Shown here in pieces: positions 1 through 11,800 of a DNA stretch of 64,000 bases. A program made the position numbers and the translations under genes. Every line of letters begins with the position of its first letter. Within the stretch, counting starts at the first letter, position 1. Under the pieces are notes generated by a model. That model saw only the letters and a list, made by a program, of their open reading frames with translations. It ran no database searches and had not been told where the DNA came from. Origin of the DNA: Acanthamoeba lenticulata. Taxonomy: Eukaryota; Discosea; Longamoebia; Acanthamoebidae. The stretch covers positions 1-64,000 of the forward strand of contig NAVB01000024.1 of the NCBI GenBank assembly GCA_002179805.1, written 5' to 3'.

Positions 1-52
1 TTTGATATGTTTTTTATTTTTGTTTTTGTTTTAATATTTTATGGAATGGCAG

Positions 53-1161
53 ACAAGCGAGCGAGGCCAACACGGCGCAAGTGACGCACATGAAGACGAT
101 GGTGAAGAAGCTGCTGAAGGGCAAGAACGAGGGCCAGGAGCTGCGTACGACGTGGAAGACGCTCCTCACGGGCAAGGGCCGTTGGTGGCTCGTCGGCTCG
201 GCCTTTGCCGAGGTCCACTTTGACCGGCGGCCGATGAAGGGCACCGAGGACGTGGAGACGGCGCTCGGGGCCTACGACGACAAGATCGTGCAGCTGGCCG
301 TGCAGCAGCGCATGACGACGCCCGTCAAGAAGGCCGTCTTCTGCATCCTCATGTCCTCGGAGGACTACCTCGACGCCTTTGAGAAACTGCTGCGCCTCAA
401 CCTCAAGAACAAGCAGGACCGCGAGATCATCCACGTCCTCGTACGCGCTCTTCTTCTCCTGGGTCGTCATCATGTATGTCTCGCGTGCGTCTCACGGTCG
501 ACGTCGACACACTCGCCACACAGATCCACTGCTGCGCGCAGGAGCGTGTGTACAACCCGTTCTACGCCCACCTGGCGGCCAAGCTGTGCTCGTTCGACTA
601 CAACTACAAGTTCACCCTCCAGTACGCTTTCTGGGACAAGTTCAAGCAGCTCCCGACCCTGCCCGTCCGGACCATCAACAACCTGGGCCTCCTCCTGGCC
701 AACCTCATCGCCGGCTTCTCCCTCTCCCTCTCCGTCCTCAAGGTGCCCTTCCTTTATTTTTCAAAATTCTATTATTTAATTTTCAAAATGGCTTTTAATT
801 ACTGAATTTTGTATTAATTATTTATTTAAAAATTAATACAAAAATAAAAAATCTGCAGGCTGTGGAGATGACGGAGCAGATGGAGGCGCACACGACGCTG
901 TTCCTGACGCTGGTGCTCAAGACGTTGCTGACTGGGTTCTCCGAGGAAGTGGCATCGAAGGTGTTTGAGCGCATCATCGGCACCAAGGAGCTGTTCACCT
1001 TCCGCGAGCAGCTGATCATCTTCCTCAACACGCTCTACGTGCGGGACAAGAAGAAGCGGAACGACAGCCCCGAGAACCTGGCCCAGTGGCCCCTCTTCTC
1101 CGAGCGCCTCAAGGCCGTCAAGCAGCTCTTGAAGCGCAGCACCGACGTCGTCTTTGATTGA
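53..1161 (+). CDS. NOM1: NOM1/Sgd1-like nucleolar MIF4G-MA3 protein, 3' part
   Basis: C-terminal part of a NOM1/Sgd1 homologue, a nucleolar protein needed for small ribosomal subunit assembly (family knowledge). Exons: 53-440, 524-742, 859-1161; the 5' part lies outside the window, and 1-52 looks like the tail of an intron ending in AG. The last part of the MIF4G domain runs into an MA3 domain. Family signatures seen include FCILMSSEDYLDAF, REIIHVL directly followed across the intron by a VYNPFYAHLAAKLC block, and FTLQYAFWDKFKQLPTLP. The introns are phase 0 and the second is strongly A/T-rich. The stop at 1161 is followed by an AATAAA-like stretch near 1213. It converges on the EIPR1 gene, with 105 nt between the stop codons. 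Confidence 0.85.
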
Positions 1162-1266
1162 TCAATCAGCCCAAAGCAAAGATTTTTTGACCCATTTTTC
1201 GTTTTTGAAAAAGAGAATAAAAATATAAATAAAAGAAACGTCACATGTGTTTGGCCTGATCTGATC

Positions 1267-2996
1267 TCACATCTCTTCCTGGATGCGGGCGATCTCTTCG
1301 TCGGGGACCTGGTTGATCACCACCCGCCCGTCGTAGGAGAGCGAGGCAAAGACGTAGGGCGAGGCCTCGTAGGCGCCCCAGGCCACCGAGTACACGCTCT
1401 CCTCGTGCACGTCGTAGCTCTTGATCAGGTAGTCCTCCTTGCCCGTCCCGGCCTGGTCGGCCGACGACATCGTAGCCGTCGACGCCGCCGGACTGTTGAG
1501 GTCGAGCACGGCGGCGCCGCCCGCCGGTTGGTGGTCACCGTCAGCGGCCGCCGGCGAGTCGGGCGGGGACGAGGCCGCGGCGGCGTAGGACGAGGACAGG
1601 GTGGCGATCTTCCACAGGTTGACCGAACTGTCGGTCGAGGACGACAGCACGAGCTGGTCCCGGAACTTGTTGTACTCAACGTTCCACACCCAGTGCGAGT
1701 GGCCCTTGACCACCTTCAGCGGCTCCTGGCTCTTGCGCGTGTCCCTGCGCGCCCACGTGAGACATGATGAGCATCATCCCCATCACCACCATCGTCCTCT
1801 TCATGATGATGATGGTGATGAAGACGACGTCGTACCAGAACTTGACGTAGCAGTCGTCTCCGCCGGTGGCGATGACGTAGAGCTTGTTGGGGTTGTAGTC
1901 CAGGTCCCGCACAAAGTGCGAGTGGGCCTTGGGGATGGAGAACGTCTCCTTGAGGGAGCGGAGGTCCCAGCCCTGCACGCGCGTGTCGTTGGCGGCCACG
2001 ACCTCGTTGGTGTTGTTTGGGTTCCAGCAGCCCGTGGTCAATCGCTGCAGCTCGCCTGTGCGTGCATGCATGTGCGCGTGTGCGTGCGTGTCAGGCGCGG
2101 CGGCGTCGCGAGCGATGGCCACGCGTGCAGGCGGTCCTACCCAGGGCGATGGTGCTGGTCTCGCGGGCGGTCGCGCCGCCGGCCTCAATGTCCCACAGCT
2201 TGATCGTGTTGTCGTCGAACGAGAGCACCGCTTTGCTCTCCTCCTCAGCCTCGACCGGATGCCACAGAATGCTGCGACAATAATGAAGCCGGCGACAACG
2301 ACAGCATCAACATCAAGTCGCAGAGGGAAAGAGCGCAAGGGGGGGGCACCATTTGATGGTGTCGCTGTGGGCGAGCTGCGAGGTCTCCACCAGAGTCTGG
2401 TCGTCGATTCGCCAGAGGGACGCCCGGAACTCGTTTTGGCCTGCATCAAGAGGATACAACCAGCATCGTCAACAACATGATCGCCCGGGGAACATGACCC
2501 CAGAAGAAGCCGAGCCCGAGGCAAGAAGGTGCACCGGTGTTGTAGCACGTGTAGAGGAGCAGCGGGTCCGACGGCGATGGAGCGATGTGCCAGATCTCCT
2601 TCGAGTGGCTGAAGTGGCCCGTGCAGGCCACGTCGAGGCGGCCCGTGTCCTCCCTCACCTCGATCAAGTGCAGCTGGGTGGTGATGTTGATGCCACACAG
2701 TGTGCAGAGTGAGAGTCACGTGACGCTACAGCGCATGTGTGTGCAGCGTAATGGGACGAAGTGGCACCTCGTTCTCCTCGCGCAGGCTGTGAGAGCCTAC
2801 AAAGAAACAGTTCTTCTCCGTCTCGCCGGCCTGGGCCACCAAGCAGCGTGCCTAGTACGCCAGATGAGGTGAAGAAATGAAAATGTCAGTCGATCGAGGA
2901 AAAAAAGGTTGTGCACAGTTAGGGAAGGCCAGTGGTGGGCACCTTGAGCGGCAAGCCGTAGACGAGAGCCTCGTCTTCAAAATCGAAGTTGGCCAT
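1267..2996 (-). CDS. EIPR1: EIPR1 (TSSC1) WD40 protein
   Basis: Homologue of EARP-interacting protein 1, a WD40 propeller that works with EARP/GARP tethers in endosomal recycling and dense-core vesicle traffic (family knowledge). Exons on the minus strand: 2996-2943, 2851-2768, 2673-2535, 2440-2350, 2271-2141, 2055-1836, 1744-1267; 1197 nt, 398 residues, close to the 387 of the human protein. Recognisable blocks: EIWHIAPSPSDPLLLYTCYN, FDDNTIKLWDIE, VAANDTRVQGWDLRS, FVRDLDYNPNKLYVIATGGD, GHSHWVWNVEYN and FASLSYDGRVVINQVP. A Ser/Ala-rich insertion sits in the penultimate blade at about 1480-1620. It starts 121 nt from the divergent diacylglycerol kinase gene, so the two probably share a promoter. 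Confidence 0.9.
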
Positions 2997-3116
2997 CTGA
3001 GCCAGTGGAAAGAAATTCAAAAAGAAAAAGAAAATGACTGGTTTTATTTTCTTGCACAGAACCATCGATCGCCAGCACGAAAGCAAATTGAAGAAAGGGT
3101 GTTGCAGGAGCCTGGA

Positions 3117-5558
3117 ATGCAGCAAATGTTTGCTTCCAAGTCGAGCAAGGGGAAAGACGACACACCGACGGCTGGCAAGCCTCAGCAGGACGATCCCCTC
3201 CTGGTCTTTGTCAACAGCAAGAGCGGTGGCCGGCAGGGCGCCGCTCTCCTGCCCAAGTTTCAGGCCCTCCTGCCCCACAACCACGTCATCGACCTCCTCG
3301 AGGACGACCAGGGCCCTCGTCCCGCGTACTACTTCACCTCCACTCCATCCTCTTCTACTTTTATTATTATTAATTATGCTTTAAAGGCTGGAGAAGTTCA
3401 AGGACCTGCCCAACCTGCGCATCTTGGCGTGTGGCGGCGACGGCACCGGCAAGTGGATCCTCGTACGAGTCCAGCTCTGGTCTCTCCTTCCGCGCTTCTT
3501 GTGTGCAGCTCACCCGCAGACGTGATGGTGCACGATGCAGGAGACCATGGACAAGATGGGACTCGAACCCAACCCACCCGTCGCCGTTCTCCCGCTCGGC
3601 ACAGGCAACGACATCGGTTCGGACCTTTCTTTCTTCTCCTTCCTTCTCGAGGAGCTGTGGCCGCTGCTTACCCTGGTGCGTGTTTGGGATTCCAGCGCGT
3701 GTGTTGGGCTGGGGCGGTGGCTATGCCGGGGAGAAGCTGGCGCCCATCCTGCAAGAGGTCCGCCTAAGCCAAGTCAACGACCTCGACCGGTGGAAGGTGG
3801 CGATCAACACAGTGGACCCCAAGACCGACGAGGTGGTCGAGACCCACGAGCACTGCATGAACAACTACCTCTCCCTCGGTACTGGCCCACCACCTTGTTC
3901 TTCGCATTCCCACGCGCGTGTGTGCGGTGATGGCTCATGCGTGTGTGCGCGCGCGTTTGAAAGGCTTCGCGGACGCGCGCGTGGCGCTGGATTTCCACAA
4001 GCGGCGCGAGGAGTCGCCGTTCCTGTTCGCCACGCGGGGCATCAACAAGCTGTGGTACGCGGGCCTCGGGGCCAAGGCCATGCTCACCGACGCCATCACC
4101 GCGCCCTTTGTCGCCGCGGCCACCCTCGACAAGATCCTCGAACTCTCCGTGCGTGCCCACTCGGGCCCTCTCCTCCTCTTCCTCCTCTTTCTCTCGAGAG
4201 AGCACCTCTGCCTTTGGGGGAAGCTCCCTCTCTTCACGTGGGCGCTGACGTGGTGCTGACGTGGCATCCACGCAACACACACACACACACACACGCACAC
4301 GAACGCACAGGTGGACGGGGTGCCGGTCCCGCTGCCAGAGATCGAGGGCCTCATCCTCCTCAACCTGCCCTCCTACGCCGGCGGCCTCAACCTCTGGGGC
4401 ACCACCAAGGAGGACGTACGCCACCCTTCTTCTTCTTCTTCTACACCTTTTTCTTTTATTTGTTGAATTATTTATTCAATAAATAAAAAATGAACGTAAA
4501 TGGGGGAGCAGCGGTTCGACGTGGTGTCGATGAACGACGGGCAGCTGGAGTTGATCGGCATCCGCAGCGTCTTCCACTTCAGCCAGATCGGGGCGGGCCT
4601 CGCCAGCGGCGTTCGGTAGGACTCCCGGCCTGACCGCTCCAGGACGCCCTTTTGCTCTGGAGCAGAGCGGCTGACGCTCCCTATCCTCCTCCTCGTCGTC
4701 GTCGTCGCGCTGGTGCGCCACCAGGATAGCGCAGGGGCGAGACGTAGAGATCACGTATCGGTCCGGCGCGCCGCCGCTGCCGTGCAAGATCGACGGCGAG
4801 CCGTGGCTGCAGGAGCGACCGGCCACTTTCCGCATCTCCTGGCTCAAGCGCTCCCAAATGCTCTGCCGCGTACTTTCCTCGCCCCATTTTATTTTATTTT
4901 ATTTTATTTTATTTTATTTCTTTCTTTCGTCTCAATCTCAAGGCCTTGCGCGTCCCTGACCCACACACTCACGCACACGTATGGGTGCACCAGTGCGAGT
5001 CGGTGGCGAGCGTGACAAAGCCCACGAAGACCGGGTGGATGCAGAAGAAGGGCCAGACGGGCCCCATGTCGTGGCGCACGCGCTGGTTCGTCCTCAAGGA
5101 CTCGACCCTCTACTACTACACCACCACCCAGGCACGTCGACCTGACGCCCTTTCCCCTCCCCCCAATAGTCCATCGGCGCCGTTCGTCGGAGCCCAAGTC
5201 CTTTGGGGGTTGACGGGGATCGAACGCGCAGGACACGAAGCCCAAGGGCAAGATCGAGCTCAAGGTGTCGACGGTGTCGGAGGATCCGTCGTCCACCAAG
5301 ACAGGCTTCATCATCGCCACGCCCACGCGGGAGTGGTACCTCTACACCGACTCGGAGGAGGGTACTCGTCTCCCTCTGTTCTCCCTCTGTCCTCTCTCTT
5401 CCTTGGCTTTTTCTCTCTTTCTGGCTTCCGCAGATGGATCATCTCACCACGGCTCCGGGGGGGGGGACACGACAGACAAGCAGGACTGGATCGGAGCGCT
5501 CATGAACCACGGCTCCTTCCGGACGGGCGAGATGGAGCGCATCCCCGACCACACATGA
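3117..5558 (+). CDS. diacylglycerol kinase with C-terminal PH domain
   Basis: Phosphorylates diacylglycerol to phosphatidic acid. Exons: 3117-3325, 3387-3462, 3541-3616, 3696-3878, 3964-4148, 4311-4415, 4512-4615, 4725-4869, 4994-5131, 5232-5361, 5476-5558; 477 residues. Catalytic DAGKc domain: [17 protein letters not shown], the nucleotide-binding [11 protein letters not shown] and [18 protein letters not shown]. Accessory domain: [32 protein letters not shown] and [20 protein letters not shown] domain begins at about 5020 ([24 protein letters not shown]) and ends [12 protein letters not shown]. No C1 domain was found. The intron after 5131 needs a GC donor. The last intron could instead end at 5433, keeping the frame and adding 14 residues. 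First ATG after the A-rich upstream region taken as start. Confidence 0.87.
4886..4919 (+). repeat. ATTTT pentanucleotide microsatellite
   Basis: About six and a half tandem ATTTT units inside the intron that separates the catalytic exons from the PH exons of the diacylglycerol kinase gene. Confidence 0.9.
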
Positions 5559-5894
5559 CGCCCTCTCCCTCCCTCTCCCATGTGTGTGTGTGGCCTTTTC
5601 TTCGACGAACAAGAACAACAACAACAAGTGTGTTTTTGTTTATGACAACCAACGAACGAAATGACAGACGAAGAAGGGGAAGAGGATCGATCGATTGCTG
5701 CAGGTTGTGTGTGTGTGTGTGTTGGCGTGAGGATGGCGTTCCATAGGAAGGCCTAAGGCGATGAAGACGGATGGAGAAGCAAGAATGGTGGTGATGATGA
5801 TGATGGCCGTCAGGTGTAATGCTTTGCTTGTGCTGGTGCAAGAAGGTGTGCGTGATGTGGTCTGACTGGAAATGCCGGAAGAGATTCCCCCTCT

Positions 5895-8800
5895 TTAGAA
5901 GCCGCCGGTGAAGTTGCGCTTGTCCTTGCCCGCCGAGGAGCGCTTCAGCGTCTCCTTCTCGTCCTCGCTGCTGCTGCTGTCGTCCGAGCTGTCGCTGCGC
6001 TGCTCTCGGACACACACATGCACACATGCACACAGACCACCAATGCCCAATGAGAGCAGTCAGGGCCCCTGATGGCGCATTGCCCATTGGGCACCCGGGG
6101 GGGGGGGAAGGGAGGAACCTTGCGGGGGCTATCGTCGTCGTCATCGTCGTCGCGGGCGATGCCCTTGCGGCCGCCCTCCCAAGTGCGGTTGCGGACTTCC
6201 TCGTTGGAGTCGGCGTCGCTGTCGTCGGCTCCTCGGGCGGTGAAAGAGCGGTCGGAGGGCTTGGCGCTCTTCTTCTTGGCGTCCCACTCGTCCTTCTCGC
6301 CCTTGAGGACCTTCTCCTCCTCAAAGAGCTTCTCGAGCTGGGCGGCCACGTCGGACATCTCCGGCCGGTCGCTCGGGTCCATGGCCCAGCACTGGATCAG
6401 GAGGTCGGCATAGGGTCGCGGGCAGTGGTCGGGGATGGGCGGCCGGTTGCCCTTGATCACGGCCTTGGGGATGTCCCACGCGCGCTTGAGCTCCGTGTAG
6501 GGCTCCCGCCGGGTGTAGAGCATCCACAGCACGATCGCGAACGAGTAGACGTCGACCTTGGCCGAGTAGGGCTTGTGGTCGAGGATCTCTGGCGCCATGT
6601 AGATGGGCGTGCCCAGCGCCGCCGTGTGGTTAAAGTACTCCTGCGCCTGCTGGATCGACCGCGACGTGCCAAAGTCGGCGATCTTGCACGACACCGACGC
6701 CTTGGAGGACAGCGCCACCACGAGGAAGTTGTCCGGCTTGATGTCCCTATGCAGCACTCGGTTCCTAATCAAGGCAAGACACGCAACCAATCAGCGGATG
6801 TACTTTGTTGTTGAAAAAGGAAGCAGGGTGGGAAGGCGGTACGAGTGGAGGAACGAGATGGCCTTGGCCATGTCCATAGCCACCTTGAGGACGAGCAGGT
6901 AGTTGAAGTTGCGCTGCGAGAAGATGACGTCTCCCACGGAGCCGCTGGTGCACAGCTCCGTGACGAGGCAGATCTTGTTGGGCACGAACGACGCGCCCAC
7001 AAAGCTGAGCACGTAGGGGGACCGCAGGCGCGTCATCATATCCACCTCCCTGTACACACATAAAACGTTAACAAATTTTACACAACTATTTTGTAACAAC
7101 TATTTTTAAAGAACATTTTAAAAAAAGAATAACCAGGAATTAAAATTAAAATTCTAATTCTAATTAAAATTAGGCACCTGTGGAATTCAGCGATGAGGTG
7201 CTTGTCCATTTGGCAGTTGAGGACCTTGGCGGCGACCTGCTGGCCGCGGTAGGTGGCCTTGAAGACGGTGCCAAAGCTGCCGCGGCCGATGGGCGGCTGG
7301 ACCATGTCGATTTCGTCCGGGTCGAGCTTGGTTGAGATTTCGCCCACGAGGTTGATGGTGATGAGGTGCGAGCCCAGGCCTTCCACATCGAACCGGATCT
7401 TGCGCTCGATGTTGGTCGTCATCAGCAGCGTCACGTCCACGTTGATCGTCACACTCTTGCCCTGATCACAGGAAAGAATGTCAGAAATGCTCGTAATGCT
7501 GATGATGATGAGCGAGAAGAAGAGATGAAGAGATGAAGGTACTTACAGATTTGATGACGCCATGGCCGGGGTAGAGGCGGCACTTGAACTTCTCGTTCTC
7601 GGCCGGCACCAAGAAGGTGAACTTGCGGGTAGGGCCGTGGTTGGTGATGGTGAACTCGTCGTGCACTTCGTGATCGATCGGGCACTTGTCATTGTCGCAC
7701 AGCCCAAAGGTGAGCGTCTTGGGCTCGAAGCTGAGGTTGGAGCCCTCGAGGTCGGTGATGGACAGCCGGCGGAAGGCCGCCGCTCCGCCCGAGACGTGGA
7801 GGCTCGATGACTCGCCGTTGGACGAGAGCTCGTCCATCTCGGTCTCGTCGGTTTCGTCGTCGCTCCACTGCTCGGCCAGGCGGAGCTCCTCTTGCCTCTT
7901 CCTCCGCCGCACGAGCAACAGCACGAGCAGCAAAAGCAAGAGCAACAGCAGCAGCATAAGCCCGCCGCCCAGGCCACCCACCACGCCGCCCACGACGGCC
8001 CCTGCCGTTGAGACGTGGCGCCACGTCAGCACAGGGACTCAGCTGCTGTTCGTCCAAAGGGGGAAGGAGGGGCGCACCGGAGTCGCTCGAGGTCGAGGCG
8101 CAGTTCTCGAGGCACGTGTTGAGGAGGTTGAGGCGCGCGGCCGAGGACCGCGTCGGGCCGTGGTAGATGAGGTCGTTCGAGGTCGGGTGGAAGGCAAAGA
8201 TGACCTTGACCAGGCCCTCGGGGATCGACTTGTCCCACGGGTCGTCCGAGCGGATCTTCCTCGTGAACTTGCACGTGACGACGCCGTTGGTAAAGGACGC
8301 GTTGGTCTTGGTAAAGCCGTAGCTGCCGCCCGCGAGCACGGTGTCGGCCGTGGGCACGCCCACATCGAGCGCGTAGGCGTCGATAAACTGCCACGAGCCG
8401 TCCGGGTTCCGGCGGCACACGTTGATGTCGGCGTTCTTCATCGTCCCGTTGTCGGCGCTGAAGCCCACGCCCACCCAGCCGCTGTTGCGGCACTGGATCA
8501 TGAAGCTGATCTCGTTGGTCTCCCTGTGGGGCGTCCACGACAGGCGGTAGGCCGGCGAGAGGTCGACGTAGAACTGGTAATCGCCCAAGCCCGGGAAGAA
8601 CGCGTCACCGCCTGAGGTCATCGATGGAGTGAGTGGATGGCCCGGCGCCAGCCAAACCAGAGAATATATGGTGGGGGGAGGCGCACCGATGTTCCGGAGG
8701 TAGCGCTCCTGAAGGAAGAAGGTGTCGCCGGGCACCGTGCCCCACTTGGACACGTTCATGTTGCGCTCGGCGATGTCCATCAGGGTCTGAGGCGTAGACA

Positions 8801-11800
8801 CATACCACCGCAAGGCCAATCGTCAGATTGCAGCTGCTTCAAGGCGCAGGTGGGGGGTGGAGGTGATGCTCGAGGGGGCGTGCACGCACGGTCTGATAGA
8901 TGAGGCTCAGCTCGTTGGGGGTGAACATGCCCTTTCGCTCGTACCAGAAGCGATCGCCATTCCGGAGGCGCTCAAACTGTGCGGAAAGGATGGAAGAAAG
9001 GACCGGTGAGCCGACAGGCAGCCAATTCCCAGGCCGACTGCGGTGCGAGGGAGCAAGTACGTACCTGCTGCATGACCACTTTGTAGAAGAGCGGGCCAAC
9101 GTGCGCGCCCGGGACCCATTCTGGGAGACGAATCCACCGTCGGTTAGTACCCCCTCCCCCCCCCAATGCTCGTTGGGGTTGGCCACAGCGCGAAGGAGGA
9201 AGAGGCATGGCCCCCACGTACTTTCCAGGAGGCCGCCGACGTAGGGGTCGGCCGAGTCAGGGCCGTCCGGGTAGAGCTCCTGCATGATGGCCTGGTCGTT
9301 GCGATGGACGTCGCCGATTCCACAGTCAGTCAGCGAGGCGGGCCTATGAATTGTCCCGTTCATGCGGGGGTGCTCCCAGGAAAAAGTTTTTGTACCAGGA
9401 TGGCGGGATCGGTGACGAGGTCGGCCCACGAGGCGATGGGGTCGAGGCCAACGTACTGTCGGGCCGCGTTGTAGTTGGGCATGCCGTGGTCACTGCGCAA
9501 CAACAACAGACCAAGCGTGTGAGCGAGAGGACAGCGCTCGACGACGTTGGGAGCAAGCCCGGTACCGGGCACGCTGGATGTTGGTGGCCGCGAGGTCTGG
9601 ACACGACTGGGACTGTTGGAACTGTGGTTGCAGTCGATCGCCACCAACGGCGCACAAGCAAGTCAGTGCTCACAGACTCACAAAAAGTTTCCCGTTCCGT
9701 TTCACCACACACGCACCTGAGTCCAGGCCACGGGACCGAACATGTAGTTGCGACTGGTTGTTCAAACACGCCCTCGTGATGTCAACGAAGGACACTATGA
9801 ACCAAAAAGCGGGGGGACATGCGTACACGTCGTCCACGAAGGAGATGTCGACCATGCCCTGGCGGGCAACCGTCAGACCGCGCAGGAGCGACGGCGGCAT
9901 GTTGAGGTCGAACATCTTCTTGGTCGAGCTGGGTGGGCCATATGTCCTCGATCAGCCAAAAGCCGAACAAAGAGAGACGGGGGCGGGAGTGGTGATGTCG
10001 GGGGAGCACGTACAAATACCAGTCGCGGAGGACGACGTTGCTGCTGTCGCCCTCCTGGTAGTTGTCGTTGAGGAGCGGCATGAAGGAGTTGACCTGCGAG
10101 TGGCCGTAGCGGAAGGCCACGCTGCAGAAGAAATTCTCAATACGCGGATCCACCGTCGGGTCATAGCCGACTTCGTCGCCGAATCCCAAGGCGATGATGA
10201 GGACGATGATGACGGAGAGCGAGGTCAGCTGACGTCCAAAGTGGCCAATCAGGAAAAACTGTAGGATATTGTACCAAGACTGTAGCTAGTCGAGTTGAGC
10301 GGGGAGCCCATCTCCGAGGCCAGCCACTCACGAGTGGAGATCTTCTGGAGGAACGCGATGACCCTGCGGGGTGGCGGAGGAGACAAGGACGTGAGGCACA
10401 GCGAACCTCTTCCTGGCGCCTGAATAGTGGCGGCGACGCACCACTTGCGGGCCTCATGGAAGAGCCGTTCCTCGTCCCAGTCCGGGTTGGCCGCCCGGAA
10501 CTCATCGCACAGCCGGTTGTGCTCGAGCCCGAACAACTGTGCCGATAGACGCCACCAAATTCAGCTGGAACCATCATGAAATTCGCTCCCCGCCCGGTCG
10601 ACGAACCTCGGTGATGGTGATGATGTCGGGAGTCTTGTTCGTGCGCAGGTCACCGCGCATCTTCCAGATGGCCTCGGTGCCAGCCTCCGGAGTGAACTTG
10701 AGGCCGAACTGTTGGAGCCCCGATGGTCAGTCGCGAATTATTTATTGGGGCCAGGCGTAGCGGCGTGGGGAAGAGAGATAGGGAGGAAGGAATTACCAGG
10801 GTAGGGGACATCCACTTGGAGTTGTTGAGGCGGCACGAGACGCCGCCGTTCTCGCGGATCTGCGCGTACGAGAACGGGCCTGCACCGGTCTTGCCCGCCG
10901 TTCTGTGGTTGGTTGGGAACCATCAAGTGTGAGCCAACAAGGAGGACGCATCGAAGAAGCCAGACTCGCGGTACCCGTAGAGCCAACCAGCATCGATCCA
11001 GCCGGTGATGTCCATCATCTGCTCGCGGACTTGGCCGGCGTCCATCGTGGGCGGGAACGGGGCCGAGCGTTCTACGCGACACACGGTCGTATTGTCGGCC
11101 AGCGGGTTCAAATACACATCGGCTGCGATACAAACGGCAAAGAATCAATCGTTAACTTGTTGTCGCGGCCGCATTGTTGTGTCGTTGAGACCAGCCCCAA
11201 GTGGCATTGCGCGCACGTACTGGAGGGAATGGGGATGTCAAAATGCTCCAACGAGTAGTTGCGCCCACCCCGGAGCGCGGTGTACTGAGGTCCGAGTAGC
11301 TGGGGCCCTGCACAGCCGCATACACACACATACCAAACAAGTGAGCCACTTGGGACGGAGGAAAATCACCCGCTTTAAGGGAGGGCGGACGCACCGCGAA
11401 TGGTGTTGCAGACGTCGAGGACCATGAGCTGTCCCCAGATGGTTTGCAGGTCATTCGTCAGCAGCGTGTTCGGTTCTAAAGAAGCACCGGACGATGAGGA
11501 TGTTGGCTGAGTTGGAGTGTGCGTGTCTGAGAGAGGCAGGGTGAGAAGTGACGCACTGATTGGAAGCCGAGAAAAGAGCTTGTTGCTCACGACACGCGCG
11601 TTTGGACCCGAGGTTCTGTGAGGAGCCGCGGCACGTCAGTTGGCCGAGAGAGAGAGAGAGAGAGAGGGCGATAGGGGAGAAGAGATTGCGGGTGAGGGGA
11701 AGCGCACCTGATGGGGGCAGAGATGTTGTCCGCGTACGCGTGCGGAACCAGTACTAGCCGTGTGGCGAGGCGAGGTGGGGGGAGAGTCAACACGAGAAAG

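Noticed and set aside
5362..5475. Reading straight through the last DGK intron as coding
   Set aside because: It is open by chance because its length is a multiple of three, but it is pyrimidine-rich with canonical GT and AG ends and breaks the PH domain.
6026..6814. Plus-strand 262-residue frame opposite the kinase domain
   Set aside because: It mirrors the TKL kinase exon, whose HRDIKPDN, DFG and APE motifs show the minus strand is coding.
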